From the NCBI RefSeq assembly GCF_038002345.1, contig NZ_JBBOCJ010000001.1:5332001-5396000 (forward strand): a stretch of DNA of 64,000 nt, written 5' to 3'. The stretch's first letter is position 1. Every line of letters starts with the position of its first letter. Below, in pieces: positions 8,295 to 17,404 of this stretch. Source of the stretch: Paenibacillus sp. FSL M7-0420 (GTDB lineage Bacteria > Bacillota > Bacilli > Paenibacillales > Paenibacillaceae). The notes beneath the pieces were generated by a model, which saw nothing but the letters and a program-made list of their open reading frames with translations, made no database searches and had not been told where the DNA came from. Position numbers and translations under genes: made by a program.

Positions 8295-9431
8295 GTGTTA
8301 TCCCGTAATACGGTTCGCCGGTTATTCGCAGCAATATTGATCCTCACCTGCATCGCTATGCCGCCGGCTTCTCCGGTCTATCTGTCCGCCGGTTCCGGTT
8401 CCCCTTCAGGAGTCAGCGCTCCGCCGCCCTCTATGCCGGATGATGAAGAGACCCGCAAGCTGCTGGAGCAGACGCTGTCCTCCGCAGAGCTTGAACGTGA
8501 GATTGCCCGGATTACTGCAGAACAACAGACGCTGGAGCACAAAGCCGCTGAGCTGGAGGAGCAAGCTGCTGCCAAGCAGAATAATATCGCAGATCAGCAG
8601 GAACGGGCAGGTGCTGTTGTGCGGGCCTATTATATGGGGGAACGGGATGGACTTCTTACCGCATTCCTCTCCGCCAAAAGCATCAGCAGGCTAATCGCTC
8701 TATTCGATTATTATGAGATTATTATGGGGCAAGACCGGAAGACGCTCACGGAATATGAGACGCAGTACAAGGATTTGAAAAGCACACTCACGGCCGCCCG
8801 GCGCAGCAGTCAGGAGCTGTCAGAGCTCAAAACGGCGCTCGAAGAGCAGCAGAAGCGTATGCTTGCCTTAGATAAGGAGATTGCAGGCGGGATTCAGGCC
8901 AGTACAGATCCTCAGAGTATGGAGCGGCTGCTGGAGGAGTTCAGTAAATATTGGGAGAATATCGGACTGCATGAGGTGCGGAAGTATTTCAAAGCGCTGG
9001 CTTCTGCGATGAAGCAGCTGCCGGAGTTCGTCCAGAGCCGGGATGGCGTGCTGGTACGCAAGGGGATGACCTATAATCTGGCCCTTTCCGAAAAGGATCT
9101 GAATGAGTTCCTGGTCACCCAGAACCCGCTGTTCCAGGATTTCCGGTTCGCGTTCAAGGACAATTCAGTCTCGGCAACGGGTAAAAGCGGGGGCTTGTCG
9201 CTGTCGCTGACCGGCCGCTATACCATACAGCAGGAGCCTGTCAACGGCTTGATGTTCCATGTTGATCATGTGGTATTCAATGGCCTGGAGCTGCCGGATA
9301 CCACCCGCCAGGCTCTGGAGGAGGAATTCGATCTCGGCTTCTATCCGGCGAAGATTGTCTCCTTCCTGCAGGCCACCGAGGTCTCAAGCTCGGACGGCAT
9401 CCTGCATGTGAAGCTGTCCCTCTCATTCTAA
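8295..9431 (+). CDS. Secreted coiled-coil protein with possible C-terminal lipid-binding domain
   Basis: A 378-aa exported protein. Residues 1-30 form a signal peptide (RRLFAAILILTCIAMPPASP). About residues 50-100 are a coiled coil like the N-terminal part of PcsB/EnvC-type cell-wall proteins, including the motif AYYMGERDGLLTAFLSAKSI, and a second coiled coil follows to about 205. No NlpC/P60 or M23 catalytic domain is present. The last 110 residues instead carry beta-rich sequence (FRFAFKDNSVSATG, LSLSLTGRYTI, VVFNGLELPDTTRQ, DGILHVKLSLSF) reminiscent of DUF2140/LmeA-type lipid-binding domains. That resemblance is my inference. The GTG at 8295 is 8 nt after AAGGTGG and is preferred over upstream GTGs. 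The 3' end overlaps the convergent neighbour by 9 bp. Confidence 0.7.
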   Translation: MLSRNTVRRLFAAILILTCIAMPPASPVYLSAGSGSPSGVSAPPPSMPDDEETRKLLEQTLSSAELEREIARITAEQQTLEHKAAELEEQAAAKQNNIADQQERAGAVVRAYYMGERDGLLTAFLSAKSISRLIALFDYYEIIMGQDRKTLTEYETQYKDLKSTLTAARRSSQELSELKTALEEQQKRMLALDKEIAGGIQASTDPQSMERLLEEFSKYWENIGLHEVRKYFKALASAMKQLPEFVQSRDGVLVRKGMTYNLALSEKDLNEFLVTQNPLFQDFRFAFKDNSVSATGKSGGLSLSLTGRYTIQQEPVNGLMFHVDHVVFNGLELPDTTRQALEEEFDLGFYPAKIVSFLQATEVSSSDGILHVKLSLSF

Positions 9432-10655
9432 CGGAGGCTTTACCACCGCTTCATAAGCGGCGGCATTCAGCTTGCCGGTTAACAAACCAAGCGCCGCCTC
9501 CGCCTTCCGGTTCCACTCTGCCTCAGAGCCGGGACTGGGGGTGTTATCCTCTGCAAGGAACCATCCGGCTTCCATTGGCAGCTTCCCAATCTTGGGCTGA
9601 GTTGCCCGGTACAGCTCATCCAGTGCCGGCAGACGGTCCGTGTTCTCCAGCCATTCCAGCTGGGCCGTGCTTGAAGTCACGTAGGCGAGCCATTTGACCG
9701 CTGCTTCCGGACTGCCGGATTGTGCAGGAAGGGCAAAAAAACGGCTGTGAATACCCTCGTAGCTCGGTATACCCTCCTGCTTCTTCGGCATCTGCACCGC
9801 CAGCGTCGAATTCCCGTGCTTCTCCCACTCCGAGAGCGGCACAGCCGCCACCGCAAGCTTCCCATCCTGCAGCAGCTCCCAGATCTCCTTATTGAACCGG
9901 CTGGTCAGATACAAATAGCTGCGCGCCGCTTCTGTCCACTGAGCCTGCTCAAGGCTGGCGGAGCGCAAACTGCTGCCCATACTATGCAGTACGGCGGCAT
10001 ATCCGTACGGATTCCGCGTATCCATAGCCAGCAGATAACGCTTCTTCTCCGGGTCCTCCTTCAGCCGGCCTAGCAGCATATTCCACTGCTCCAGGCTTGC
10101 AGGCACCTCCGCAAAACCCATTCCGGCGAGCCGCTCCGGCGAATACACAAGGACATAGGGATCGATATCCAGCGGCACGCCCCAGTTATATCCGTTCCAC
10201 TGCATCTGCGGAATCAGCATCGTAAGCGGCGTGCTCCCGGGAACACTCTGGTAGATATCTACCGGCAGCAAATAGCCCCGGGTCGCCAGATCATAGATGC
10301 TGTGGCCGTCCAGCATCACAATATCCGGGCTTGTCCCAATGGTTAGTTCATCACGCACCTGTGCTCCCCCGTCTTCCGCCTCTACATTCTTAAGGATCAC
10401 GCTGACTCCGCTGGATAAAGTGTACTCTTTGCTAATCTGCTCCAGCACGCTGAACTCCTCCGTACTGAGCGAGACGCGGATCTGGAGGCTCTCGATTTCC
10501 CCTGCTTCCCCTGAAGGAGGACGCTCTGATTGGTCCAGCGGCTGTCTGGGCGGATAGCTTCTATGATCCGTATTCAGCTCCATGCTGGGTGACAGGCTTG
10601 TCAGGGCCAGCAGCAGAACTGCAAACAGCAGCCAGTAATTTTTGCGTTTCAGCAC
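9423..10655 (-). CDS. Extracellular solute-binding protein, orphan
   Basis: A 410-aa protein of the family 1 (maltose-binding type) solute-binding fold. Segments such as IGTSPDIVMLDGHSIYDLATRGYLLPVD, GVPLDIDPYVLVYSPE and the C-terminal AAVKWLAYVTSSTAQLEWLE are typical. The N-terminus (residues 5-24) is hydrophobic but has no lipobox cysteine, so it is either released or anchored by an uncleaved segment. No permease or ATPase genes are adjacent, so the transport partner, if any, is elsewhere; similar orphans serve as sensors for two-component systems. It has its own promoter (10689-10717). Confidence 0.8.
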   Translation of the reverse strand: MLKRKNYWLLFAVLLLALTSLSPSMELNTDHRSYPPRQPLDQSERPPSGEAGEIESLQIRVSLSTEEFSVLEQISKEYTLSSGVSVILKNVEAEDGGAQVRDELTIGTSPDIVMLDGHSIYDLATRGYLLPVDIYQSVPGSTPLTMLIPQMQWNGYNWGVPLDIDPYVLVYSPERLAGMGFAEVPASLEQWNMLLGRLKEDPEKKRYLLAMDTRNPYGYAAVLHSMGSSLRSASLEQAQWTEAARSYLYLTSRFNKEIWELLQDGKLAVAAVPLSEWEKHGNSTLAVQMPKKQEGIPSYEGIHSRFFALPAQSGSPEAAVKWLAYVTSSTAQLEWLENTDRLPALDELYRATQPKIGKLPMEAGWFLAEDNTPSPGSEAEWNRKAEAALGLLTGKLNAAAYEAVVKPPLE

Positions 10656-10688
10656 ATGCGCCCTCTCCTTCAGCGTTTCTTATTCCTC

Positions 10689-10717
10689 ATTTTAGCAGAG
10701 ATGCAGGCGCTTGTCTT
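10689..10717 (-). promoter_or_regulatory. Candidate promoter of the solute-binding protein gene
   Basis: On the minus strand AAGACA (10712-10717) is followed after 17 bp by TAAAAT (10689-10694). The start codon is about 35 bp downstream. Confidence 0.55.
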
Positions 10718-10836
10718 GGGTTGTGAAACCGTTCTCTTTATATAGAAGGAAACGGCGGGATAGGAGCACCTAAGGAACATGGTAGCAAGTTGGCGGTAGC
10801 CGCACCTACGGTGAATATTTGGACTTCCGGCCGCTG

Positions 10837-10891
10837 TTGTATACAGATTTCTTGATCCAAACCGCTGTTCGCGGTTGAAATCCGTATACAA
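10837..10891. repeat. Long inverted repeat in the ylaK downstream spacer
   Basis: TTGTATACAGATTTC at 10837-10851 is matched by its complement at 10877-10891 with one mismatch. Inside, AACCGC and GCGGTT form a second stem. Flanking sequence (GGCCGC on the left, GGCGGACG on the right) extends the symmetry loosely. It lies in a 400-bp spacer (10656-11061) with no credible gene. There is no T-run, so it is not an obvious terminator. Confidence 0.75.
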
Positions 10892-11000
10892 AGGCGGACG
10901 CTCCCGCTCCTACAGTTCCAAAATTCCCCTCCAGTGCTGTCGCCTTATTGCTTCAGCTAACCACAGAAACTCCCTTCCCGCCGTAAGGGGGAGGGCATAC

Positions 11001-11027
11001 AAAAGCCGGGAGTGGTTAGCTCCCGGC
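11001..11027 (-). terminator. Terminator of ylaK
   Basis: GCCGGGAG and CTCCCGGC form an 8-bp stem followed on the minus strand by TTTTGT, just after the ylaK stop. Confidence 0.85.
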
Positions 11028-11061
11028 GGGAATAATATTTGTTGGGTGTTGTTTTGGCGGG

Positions 11062-12393
11062 TTACAGCAGATCGGCCGCCAGCTGGGCCAGATGCGAACG
11101 CTCGCCTTTCTCCAGCGTGATATGTCCGCTAATCCCCTGCTGCTTGAACTTCTCAACGATGTAACTGAGTCCGTTACTCGCCGCATCCAGATAAGGGTGG
11201 TCTATCTGCTCGGGGTCACCCATCAGGATCACCTTACTGCCCTCGCCGGCCCGGGAGACAATCGTCTTCACTTCGTGGCGGGACAGGTTCTGCGCCTCAT
11301 CAATGATAATGAACTGCGACGGGATGGAGCGGCCGCGGATATAGGTTAGCGCCTCAACCTGAATACTTCCCAGACCCATCAATATTTTATCGATATCCCC
11401 TGCCTTCTTGGTGTCGAACAGGAATTCGAGGTTATCATAAATCGGCTGCATCCATGGACGGAGCTTCTCATCCTTCTCTCCCGGCAGATAACCGATATCC
11501 TTACCCATCGGAACCACCGGGCGGGCAATCAGCAGCTTCTTGTATTTGTGCTCATCCTCTACCTTGAACAATCCGGCGGCGAGAGCCAGCAGCGTCTTGC
11601 CTGTTCCCGCCTTGCCCGTGATGGTCACCAGCGGAATGTCATCATTCAGCAGAAGCTCAAGCGCCATCCGCTGCTGCGCATTCCGGGCGCTAATGCCCCA
11701 TACCGCATCATTGCCCAGATAGAGCGGCTCCAGACGGGAGGCATCGCTGTTGACCTTCAGCAGCGCTGATTTGCCGCTGCCGATCTCATCCTTCAGAATG
11801 ACGAATTCATGCGGATACAGCGGATAGGACAGCGCCAGCTGCTTCGTGGGCAGGAACCGGTGACTGTAATATTCATCAATCAGTGAAGGATGGGCCATCA
11901 GCGACTGGCAGCCGGAGTACAGCTCATTCAGATCGCCGGTGCGGTCGGACAGATAATCCTCCGGAGTTATGCCAAGCACATCCGCTTTGATGCGGACGAG
12001 AACATCTTTACTTACAAGCACCACAGGACTCGGGTCAGCCTTCTCGTTCTCCTCATGAAGATAATTGAGCGCGACAGCGAGTATCCGGTTGTCATTGGAG
12101 ACTTCGCCGAACATCTCCTGTACCTTGACGAAGCTGCGGTGGTTAAGCTCCACCTTCAGCGTGCCTCCATGGTCCAGTACCACCCCGCTATGCAGGTGGC
12201 CCAGCTCCCGGAGTCCGTCTAACAGACGCGATACGGTGCGGGCGTTACGGCCGATTTCATCGGCATTACGCTTCTTGGAGTCGATTTCTTCCAGGACTAC
12301 AGCAGGAATGACCACCTCATTCGCCTTGAAAGCAAAAATCGAATTGGGGTCGTGCAACAGCACGTTAGTGTCCAGTACGAATATCTTTTTCAT
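11062..12393 (-). CDS. ylaK: PIN domain-PhoH family ATPase (YlaK)
   Basis: A 443-aa fusion of an N-terminal PIN ribonuclease-like domain and a C-terminal PhoH ATPase. The PIN part starts KKIFVLDTNVLLHDPNSIF, with conserved acidic residues including EEIDSKKRN and SNDNRILAVA. The ATPase part has Walker A GKAGTGKT (about residue 258) and Walker B FIIIDEAQN (about 363), plus the GDPEQID motif. PhoH2-type proteins couple RNA cleavage with helicase-like activity; the exact role in Bacillota is open. The ATG at 12393 follows GGAGGGG and matches the family start, 12 codons inside a longer frame. It is divergent from ylaJ as part of a conserved yla neighbourhood. Confidence 0.88.
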   Translation of the reverse strand: MKKIFVLDTNVLLHDPNSIFAFKANEVVIPAVVLEEIDSKKRNADEIGRNARTVSRLLDGLRELGHLHSGVVLDHGGTLKVELNHRSFVKVQEMFGEVSNDNRILAVALNYLHEENEKADPSPVVLVSKDVLVRIKADVLGITPEDYLSDRTGDLNELYSGCQSLMAHPSLIDEYYSHRFLPTKQLALSYPLYPHEFVILKDEIGSGKSALLKVNSDASRLEPLYLGNDAVWGISARNAQQRMALELLLNDDIPLVTITGKAGTGKTLLALAAGLFKVEDEHKYKKLLIARPVVPMGKDIGYLPGEKDEKLRPWMQPIYDNLEFLFDTKKAGDIDKILMGLGSIQVEALTYIRGRSIPSQFIIIDEAQNLSRHEVKTIVSRAGEGSKVILMGDPEQIDHPYLDAASNGLSYIVEKFKQQGISGHITLEKGERSHLAQLAADLL

Positions 12394-12499
12394 GTTATCC
12401 CCTCCACAGCGCCTGGTTTGATTGATCATACATAACTCTTTTCAGCAAGGGCAAGATAAGGTAAATCACTAATTCTCAGGCTGAAAGGAGTACGCACAT

Positions 12500-13075
12500 A
12501 TGAGAAAATCAATGTGTCTGTTACTGGTACTGCTGCTGCTGACAAGCTGCGGTATCGCTAATAAAGAGACATCACCCTCTCCTCAGGATAAACAATCAGC
12601 TGGCACTTTAAACAGCCAGGGGAACCGCGGAGTGCGGACATTGTCGGAAGATGGTACAGCCGTACAGGAGCCCACCCCGGACTCGGGACAGCCTTCAGAA
12701 GGCAAGCGCGACAGCGATGTGGCACTCAAGGATCATTTTGAACAATTAGCGCGAAGAGTCCCAGGTGTGGAAGGCGTCCACTGTGTCGTCATGAACAACC
12801 TTGCCGTGGTCGGCATTGATGTGGACGGCGCCCTTACCCGTTCGCGGGTCGGAAGCGTGAAATATTCGGTAGCCGAAGCGATCCGCAAGGACCCTAGGGG
12901 CGTAAGAGTCCTGGTGACTGCCGACATGGACCTCAGCAGCAGACTGGCCGAGATGGGCAAGCATATCTCCAAGGGCAACCCGGTCTCAGGCTTCGCCTCC
13001 GAGATGGCCGATATTATCGGCCGGATCATTCCGCAGCTGCCGGAGGATATAGAGCCGCAAGGCAATACCCGGTAG
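12500..13075 (+). CDS. ylaJ: YhcN/YlaJ family sporulation lipoprotein
   Basis: A 191-aa lipoprotein with signal MRKSMCLLLVLLLLTSC, where the lipobox LTSC gives a lipidated Cys near residue 17. A low-complexity linker rich in Ser, Pro and Gln spans about residues 20-75. The conserved domain covers about 80-185, with VEGVHCVVMNNLAVVGIDVDG and SVAEAIRKDPRGVRVLVTAD. YhcN/YlaJ proteins are forespore membrane or spore lipoproteins that influence germination. The ATG follows GAAAGGAG. Adjacency to ylaK supports the YlaJ assignment. Confidence 0.85.
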   Translation: MRKSMCLLLVLLLLTSCGIANKETSPSPQDKQSAGTLNSQGNRGVRTLSEDGTAVQEPTPDSGQPSEGKRDSDVALKDHFEQLARRVPGVEGVHCVVMNNLAVVGIDVDGALTRSRVGSVKYSVAEAIRKDPRGVRVLVTADMDLSSRLAEMGKHISKGNPVSGFASEMADIIGRIIPQLPEDIEPQGNTR

Positions 13076-13086
13076 GAGCTAATTTC

Positions 13087-13120
13087 AAAAAAAGCCTAGT
13101 GATAGCACACTAGGCTTTTT
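13087..13120. terminator. Bidirectional terminator between ylaJ and ylaL
   Basis: AAGCCTAGTG and CACTAGGCTT form a 10-bp stem with a 6-nt loop. A-run on the left and T-run on the right allow termination of both convergent genes. Confidence 0.9.
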
Positions 13121-13562
13121 GCATGGCGGCAAACACCTGTCCGTCCAGCTTCTCAGCCGCACGTGCATCGTATACCTTCGCATATTTCGGAGCAGATTCC
13201 AGGTGCGCACCATAGAACAGCGCATTGCGGACCGCTTCAATCTCAATATCAAAACAGCACATCTTAAACGGAACATCCGGCAGCGGGTCCAGCCGAACCG
13301 CAGCATGACCGTTAATGGCATGCACCGTCCCTTCACCAAACACAGTAATCGTTACCCTCGGGTTAACCTTCATGTTGTTCACCAGTCTGGAGCGGTGGTC
13401 CACAGCCAGCCGGACAATGGAAGGGCTCACAGCATAGATCCAGGAGATCGCAGTCGACGTAGGTCCGCCGGATTCTGCATCCACAGTGTTAAGAAGAACA
13501 AACGTCTCCGATTGCAGCATAGCTAGCAGAGTTTCATTGAGCTGAGCAACGGCTTCAGACAT
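13110..13562 (-). CDS. ylaL: Pyridoxamine 5'-phosphate oxidase-like protein (YlaL)
   Basis: A 150-aa protein with a split-barrel flavin-binding fold of the pyridoxamine phosphate oxidase superfamily. It shows the conserved opening (ETFVLLNTVDAESGGPTSTAISWIYA) and the strand SIVRLAVDHRSRLVNNMKVNPRVTI, where small flavoproteins contact the cofactor. True PNPO residues for PLP synthesis are not evident, so the substrate is unknown. The ATG at 13562 lies 9 nt after AGGGGG; 12 upstream codons in the frame are not needed. The position next to ylaK/ylaJ matches B. subtilis YlaL. Confidence 0.8.
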   Translation of the reverse strand: MSEAVAQLNETLLAMLQSETFVLLNTVDAESGGPTSTAISWIYAVSPSIVRLAVDHRSRLVNNMKVNPRVTITVFGEGTVHAINGHAAVRLDPLPDVPFKMCCFDIEIEAVRNALFYGAHLESAPKYAKVYDARAAEKLDGQVFAAMQKA

Positions 13563-13662
13563 AGTTACAGGCCCCCTATGCAGCAAGAATACATTCAATT
13601 TATTATATTATAGCACAGGACGAAACTTGCATTCAATTTACAGATTGTACCCTGCCTGCTGC

Positions 13663-14769
13663 TCAAGGCTGGCCTGAGACCACTGCAGCGGACACTCCGG
13701 ATATCCGGTCCTGAAGGCTTTTCTTGGCTGCGTCCAGCTCCTTATCGTTAATATATACATAGGGGCTGCGCCAGGTTCCGGTTACCGGTACATATTCGAC
13801 ATTCTCCTTGGAAATATCCCAATACGTAGCGATCAGGCTCTTAATCTGCGCATTCTCAATATCGCTCTCCAGATTATCGTCCACCGCATCCAGCACCCGG
13901 CCGATTTTGAGAACACCGCCCAGCGACTGCATCTGGGAGATCAATGAAGTCAGTACCTCGTTCTGGCGCTTATTGCGTTCAAAATCATCCGAAGGCTTCG
14001 TCGCCGGCTTGCAGTTGGACTTGCGGTAACGCACATAATCCAGCGCTTTATCTCCGTTTAGCTTGGCTTCGCCTTTTTTAAGATTAATATTGGTGCCGTC
14101 CACACTGTCCGTGTAACACATATTGGCACTGATATTAACATCTACGCCGCCGAACTCATCCACAATATCACGGAAGCCCTGGAAATCCAGCACGGTTGCG
14201 TAATCTACCTTAATGTCCAGATATTTGCCCATCATCTTCTTCATCTCATCCTCGGCCAGAGTCCCGGAGGTCTTCTCCTTGCTCTTGAAGCGGGAGTAAA
14301 AGGCATTGATCTTCGTCTTCTTGTACCCGCCAAGCTCGACATATGTATCCCGGGGTAATGAGACCACCGTAGCCGACTTGGTCTCCGGGTTCAAGGCCGC
14401 GACCATGATCACATCTGTCAGGTTGGACGGGTGCTTCGGACGGTTGTCCGTTCCAAGCAGCAGCATCGTCAGCGGCTTCTCCGAGGCGGATTGTCCTGCC
14501 GCAACCGGCTGGTCCACTCCGAATCCTCCGTGGTCCACCTTCCAGTACAAATATCCTGCGTAACCTACTGCTGCTATAACAGCTATCAGGAGAATGATGA
14601 GCAGCACTCTCATCAGCCGGGCGAAGAATCCGCGCTTTTTCGGTTTCCGCGCTTTTTTCTTTGCGTTTGAAGCTGAAGCAGCAGACCTCGGCTGCTGCCG
14701 GTTAGTAGGGGTGGTGCTTCCTTGCTGGCCGTTCCTTCTGGGTGGCAAATTGCCCTTGCTTGTATTCAT
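13663..14769 (-). CDS. LytR-CpsA-Psr (LCP) family glycopolymer ligase
   Basis: A 368-aa membrane-anchored enzyme that would attach wall teichoic acid or a similar polyprenyl-linked glycopolymer to peptidoglycan. A long basic, Gln/Ser/Lys-rich cytoplasmic tail (1-50) precedes one membrane span (about 52-74). The LCP domain shows MLLLGTDNRPKHPSNLTDVIMVAALNP, VVSLPRDTYVEL and KINAFYS, all containing conserved Arg/Asp residues for pyrophosphate and Mg binding. DYVRYRK and RNKRQNEVL follow. There is no C-terminal extra domain. It is transcribed alone, and substrate choice cannot be told from sequence. Confidence 0.88.
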   Translation of the reverse strand: MNTSKGNLPPRRNGQQGSTTPTNRQQPRSAASASNAKKKARKPKKRGFFARLMRVLLIILLIAVIAAVGYAGYLYWKVDHGGFGVDQPVAAGQSASEKPLTMLLLGTDNRPKHPSNLTDVIMVAALNPETKSATVVSLPRDTYVELGGYKKTKINAFYSRFKSKEKTSGTLAEDEMKKMMGKYLDIKVDYATVLDFQGFRDIVDEFGGVDVNISANMCYTDSVDGTNINLKKGEAKLNGDKALDYVRYRKSNCKPATKPSDDFERNKRQNEVLTSLISQMQSLGGVLKIGRVLDAVDDNLESDIENAQIKSLIATYWDISKENVEYVPVTGTWRSPYVYINDKELDAAKKSLQDRISGVSAAVVSGQP

Positions 14770-14856
14770 AATCCATTTAGTTCCTTTTCATTCAACTGGA
14801 GTTGAAGCAGATCACTTCGTAATAACTTAGACGAGCCCTGTCATCAAAAGTTGCGC

Positions 14857-15153
14857 CTACTGCCGTTTTGCAGCCGCTGCAGCCTTGCGCTTCTGCCGGG
14901 CCTCCACCAGGTAGCGGACCCGCACAAGCAGCATCAGCCCCACCGCTACAAGCAGGCACTGGATGATCGGCAGCTTGTCATGCTGGAAGATAAGAAGCAT
15001 GCCTGAGCCTGCCGCCATCATCACATACAGTACGATCTCTTTGCCGATCGGCAGCTTCTGATTGACGCGGAATACTTGGTTATACACATAAGTCAGTAAG
15101 ATAAAAATGACAATGTAAGCGATAACTGGATGCTCAGCGAACCAGCTTTGCAT
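14857..15153 (-). CDS. ylaH: YlaH-like membrane protein
   Basis: A 98-aa protein with three hydrophobic segments (about 8-26, 38-56 and 60-78) and a basic, Ala/Lys-rich tail. Its start MQSWFAEHPVIAYIVIFILL and the motif NQVFRVNQKLPIGKEI match the YlaH-like family, which sits next to typA in Bacillus and relatives, as here. The ATG follows GGGAGGAG. Function is unknown. Confidence 0.82.
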   Translation of the reverse strand: MQSWFAEHPVIAYIVIFILLTYVYNQVFRVNQKLPIGKEIVLYVMMAAGSGMLLIFQHDKLPIIQCLLVAVGLMLLVRVRYLVEARQKRKAAAAAKRQ

Positions 15154-15261
15154 AGCCCGTCACTCCTCCCGGATCATAAGTTACGCTTACATTATATCAC
15201 CCGCAGCCGTTTTATACTGCTATTAATCCCTGTAATTTGAAAGATCCCCGCCTGTACAATG

Positions 15262-15292
15262 AGAAAAGCCGCCGGATTATTCCGGCGGCTTC
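15262..15292 (-). terminator. Terminator of typA
   Basis: AGCCGCCGGA pairs with TCCGGCGGCT (10-bp stem, 4-nt loop) followed on the minus strand by TTTTCTC. Confidence 0.85.
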
Positions 15293-15304
15293 ATTGTTAT
15301 CAGC

Positions 15305-17149
15305 TTACGCTTGGCTGGCTTGCGCCGCCTTACGCTGCTTCTCTACACGCTCGCGTTCGCCCTTATTCAGGATCTTTTTGCGCAGACGTACAGATTTAGG
15401 AGTGATTTCACAATATTCATCATCGTTCAAGTATTCAAGCGCGCCTTCCAAAGAGAAGGTACGTGGAGTCTTCATTTTTACAGTATCATCTTTGCCTGAG
15501 GTACGCATGTTGGTAAGTGCTTTTTCTTTACAAATGTTAACGATAATATCGTTATCACGGGTATGCTCACCTACAATCATACCTTCATAAATTTCTGTAC
15601 CTGCATCCAGGAAGAGAATACCACGATCCTCAACACCCACGATTCCATATTGAGTTGTTGTGCCACTTTCACTTGCTACAAGCACACCCTGATGACGTCC
15701 GCCAACTTGGCCGCCAACCAGTGGAGCATAGCTATCAAAGGCATGGTTCATTACACCGTAGCCGCGTGTCAGCGTCAGGAAGTGTGTGTTGTAGCCGATC
15801 AGACCGCGTGCCGGAATCAGGAATTCCAGACGGACTTGGCCGGTGCCGTGGTTAATCATGTTGACCATCTCGGCTTTACGGCTGCCCAGACTTTCCATAA
15901 CGGAGCCCATGCTTTCTTCCGGAATGTCAATCATGAGGCGCTCAAGCGGCTCGGATCTGACACCATCGATATCCTTAATGATTACTTGTGGTTTAGACAC
16001 TTGCATCTCATAACCTTCACGGCGCATATTCTCGATCAGAATACCAAGGTGAAGCTCACCGCGTCCAGAAACGATAAACGCATCAGGGCTATCCGTTTCA
16101 TCCACACGCAAGCTCACATCCGTTTCCAACTCTTTGAACAGACGCTCACGAAGCTTACGGGAAGTTACCCATTTACCTTCTTTACCGGCAAAAGGACTGT
16201 TATTTACAAGGAAAGTCATTTGCATCGTTGGCTCGTCAATCTTAAGAACAGGCAATGCTTCAGGGTGCTGCGGATCAGCAATCGTCTCACCGATGTTGAT
16301 ATCCTTGATACCGGCAATAGCCACGATGTCGCCTGCGCCGGCCTCTTCTGTCTCCACACGCTTCAGACCCTGGAAGCCGAACAGCTTCTCGATACGGGCA
16401 GTCTTGCTCTTGCCGTCACGCATAATGACTGTAACAGACTGGCCTTGCTTGATTACACCGCGGTTCACACGGCCAATGGCGATACGGCCCAGGTATTCGT
16501 TGTAGTCCATCAGAGTGACCAGGAACTGCAGCGGTTCTTCAACCTTCTCGGTTGGAGCCGGGATATGCTCAACGATGGTTTCATAAAGGGATAGCATGGT
16601 CTCATCCTGCTTCTCAGCATTCATGCTCGATGTGCCGTTAAGCGCAGAAGCATAGACTACAGGGAATTCAAGCTGATCGTCACTGGCTTCAAGCTCAATG
16701 AACAAGTCCAGCACTTCATCAATAACTTCCTTCGGACGCGCAGCCGGACGGTCAATCTTGTTCACGACTACGATTGGGGTCAGGTGCTGTTCCAGCGCCT
16801 TACGGAGTACGAACTTGGTCTGCGGCATGCAGCCTTCATAAGCGTCAACAACGAGCAGTACGCCGTCAACCATCTTCATGATTCGTTCTACTTCGCCGCC
16901 GAAGTCAGCGTGTCCAGGTGTATCTACGATGTTAATCAGGAACTCTTTATAAGTGATTGCTGTATTTTTAGCTAGGATTGTAATTCCACGTTCCCGTTCG
17001 ATATCGTTAGAGTCCATGGCGCGTTCCTGAACGTGCTCGTGCGCGCTGAAAATCCCGGACTGCTGGAGAAGCTGATCGACGAGTGTTGTTTTACCATGGT
17101 CAACGTGGGCAATGATCGCAATGTTACGGATATCTTTTCTTGAATGCAT
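15305..17149 (-). CDS. typA: Ribosome-associated translational GTPase TypA/BipA
   Basis: A 614-aa GTPase of the EF-G-like family that binds 70S ribosomes and supports 50S assembly and stress adaptation. G motifs are AHVDHGKTT (G1), RGITI (G2), DTPGHADF (G3) and NKID (G4), all near the N-terminus. Beta-barrel and EF-G domain III/V-like regions follow, and the C-terminal domain shows [22 protein letters not shown]. The C-terminus ends in a basic tail. I place the start at the ATG beginning MHSRKDIRN; 10 extra codons upstream are in frame but not family-like. The promoter is at 17267-17294. Confidence 0.95.
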   Translation of the reverse strand: MHSRKDIRNIAIIAHVDHGKTTLVDQLLQQSGIFSAHEHVQERAMDSNDIERERGITILAKNTAITYKEFLINIVDTPGHADFGGEVERIMKMVDGVLLVVDAYEGCMPQTKFVLRKALEQHLTPIVVVNKIDRPAARPKEVIDEVLDLFIELEASDDQLEFPVVYASALNGTSSMNAEKQDETMLSLYETIVEHIPAPTEKVEEPLQFLVTLMDYNEYLGRIAIGRVNRGVIKQGQSVTVIMRDGKSKTARIEKLFGFQGLKRVETEEAGAGDIVAIAGIKDINIGETIADPQHPEALPVLKIDEPTMQMTFLVNNSPFAGKEGKWVTSRKLRERLFKELETDVSLRVDETDSPDAFIVSGRGELHLGILIENMRREGYEMQVSKPQVIIKDIDGVRSEPLERLMIDIPEESMGSVMESLGSRKAEMVNMINHGTGQVRLEFLIPARGLIGYNTHFLTLTRGYGVMNHAFDSYAPLVGGQVGGRHQGVLVASESGTTTQYGIVGVEDRGILFLDAGTEIYEGMIVGEHTRDNDIIVNICKEKALTNMRTSGKDDTVKMKTPRTFSLEGALEYLNDDEYCEITPKSVRLRKKILNKGERERVEKQRKAAQASQA

Positions 17150-17266
17150 GATTTGTATCCAAATCCTCTCATTTATCAAATTAAAACTGTTTAAATTCTT
17201 AGCATGTCACGGCAGTCTCACAAAAGAAGCGCCAGGCAGAAAGCCGACGCTCCAACATTCCTTAAT

Positions 17267-17294
17267 TTTATAGTGAAAGTACTATGAAAAGCAA
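17267..17294 (-). promoter_or_regulatory. Sigma-A promoter of typA with long leader
   Basis: On the minus strand TTGCTT (17289-17294) and TATAAA (17267-17272) are 16 bp apart. The leader to the start codon is about 110 nt and contains GGAGCG/CGCTTC pairing followed by TTTTG near 17222-17253, which may be a weak attenuator. Confidence 0.6.
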
Positions 17295-17404
17295 GTCTTT
17301 TTCTGAAAAAAAACGTTGCCAAGTCCGCTTAAATTTTCTAATTTTGCCTCATGTCCGGCTCAGCGGTCTTGAATTGTCCTATTAGGGTGTGTAGACGATC
17401 TGTT

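Noticed and set aside
15563..16594. 343-aa plus-strand open frame
   Set aside because: Antisense shadow of typA; no ribosome-binding site or recognisable domain.
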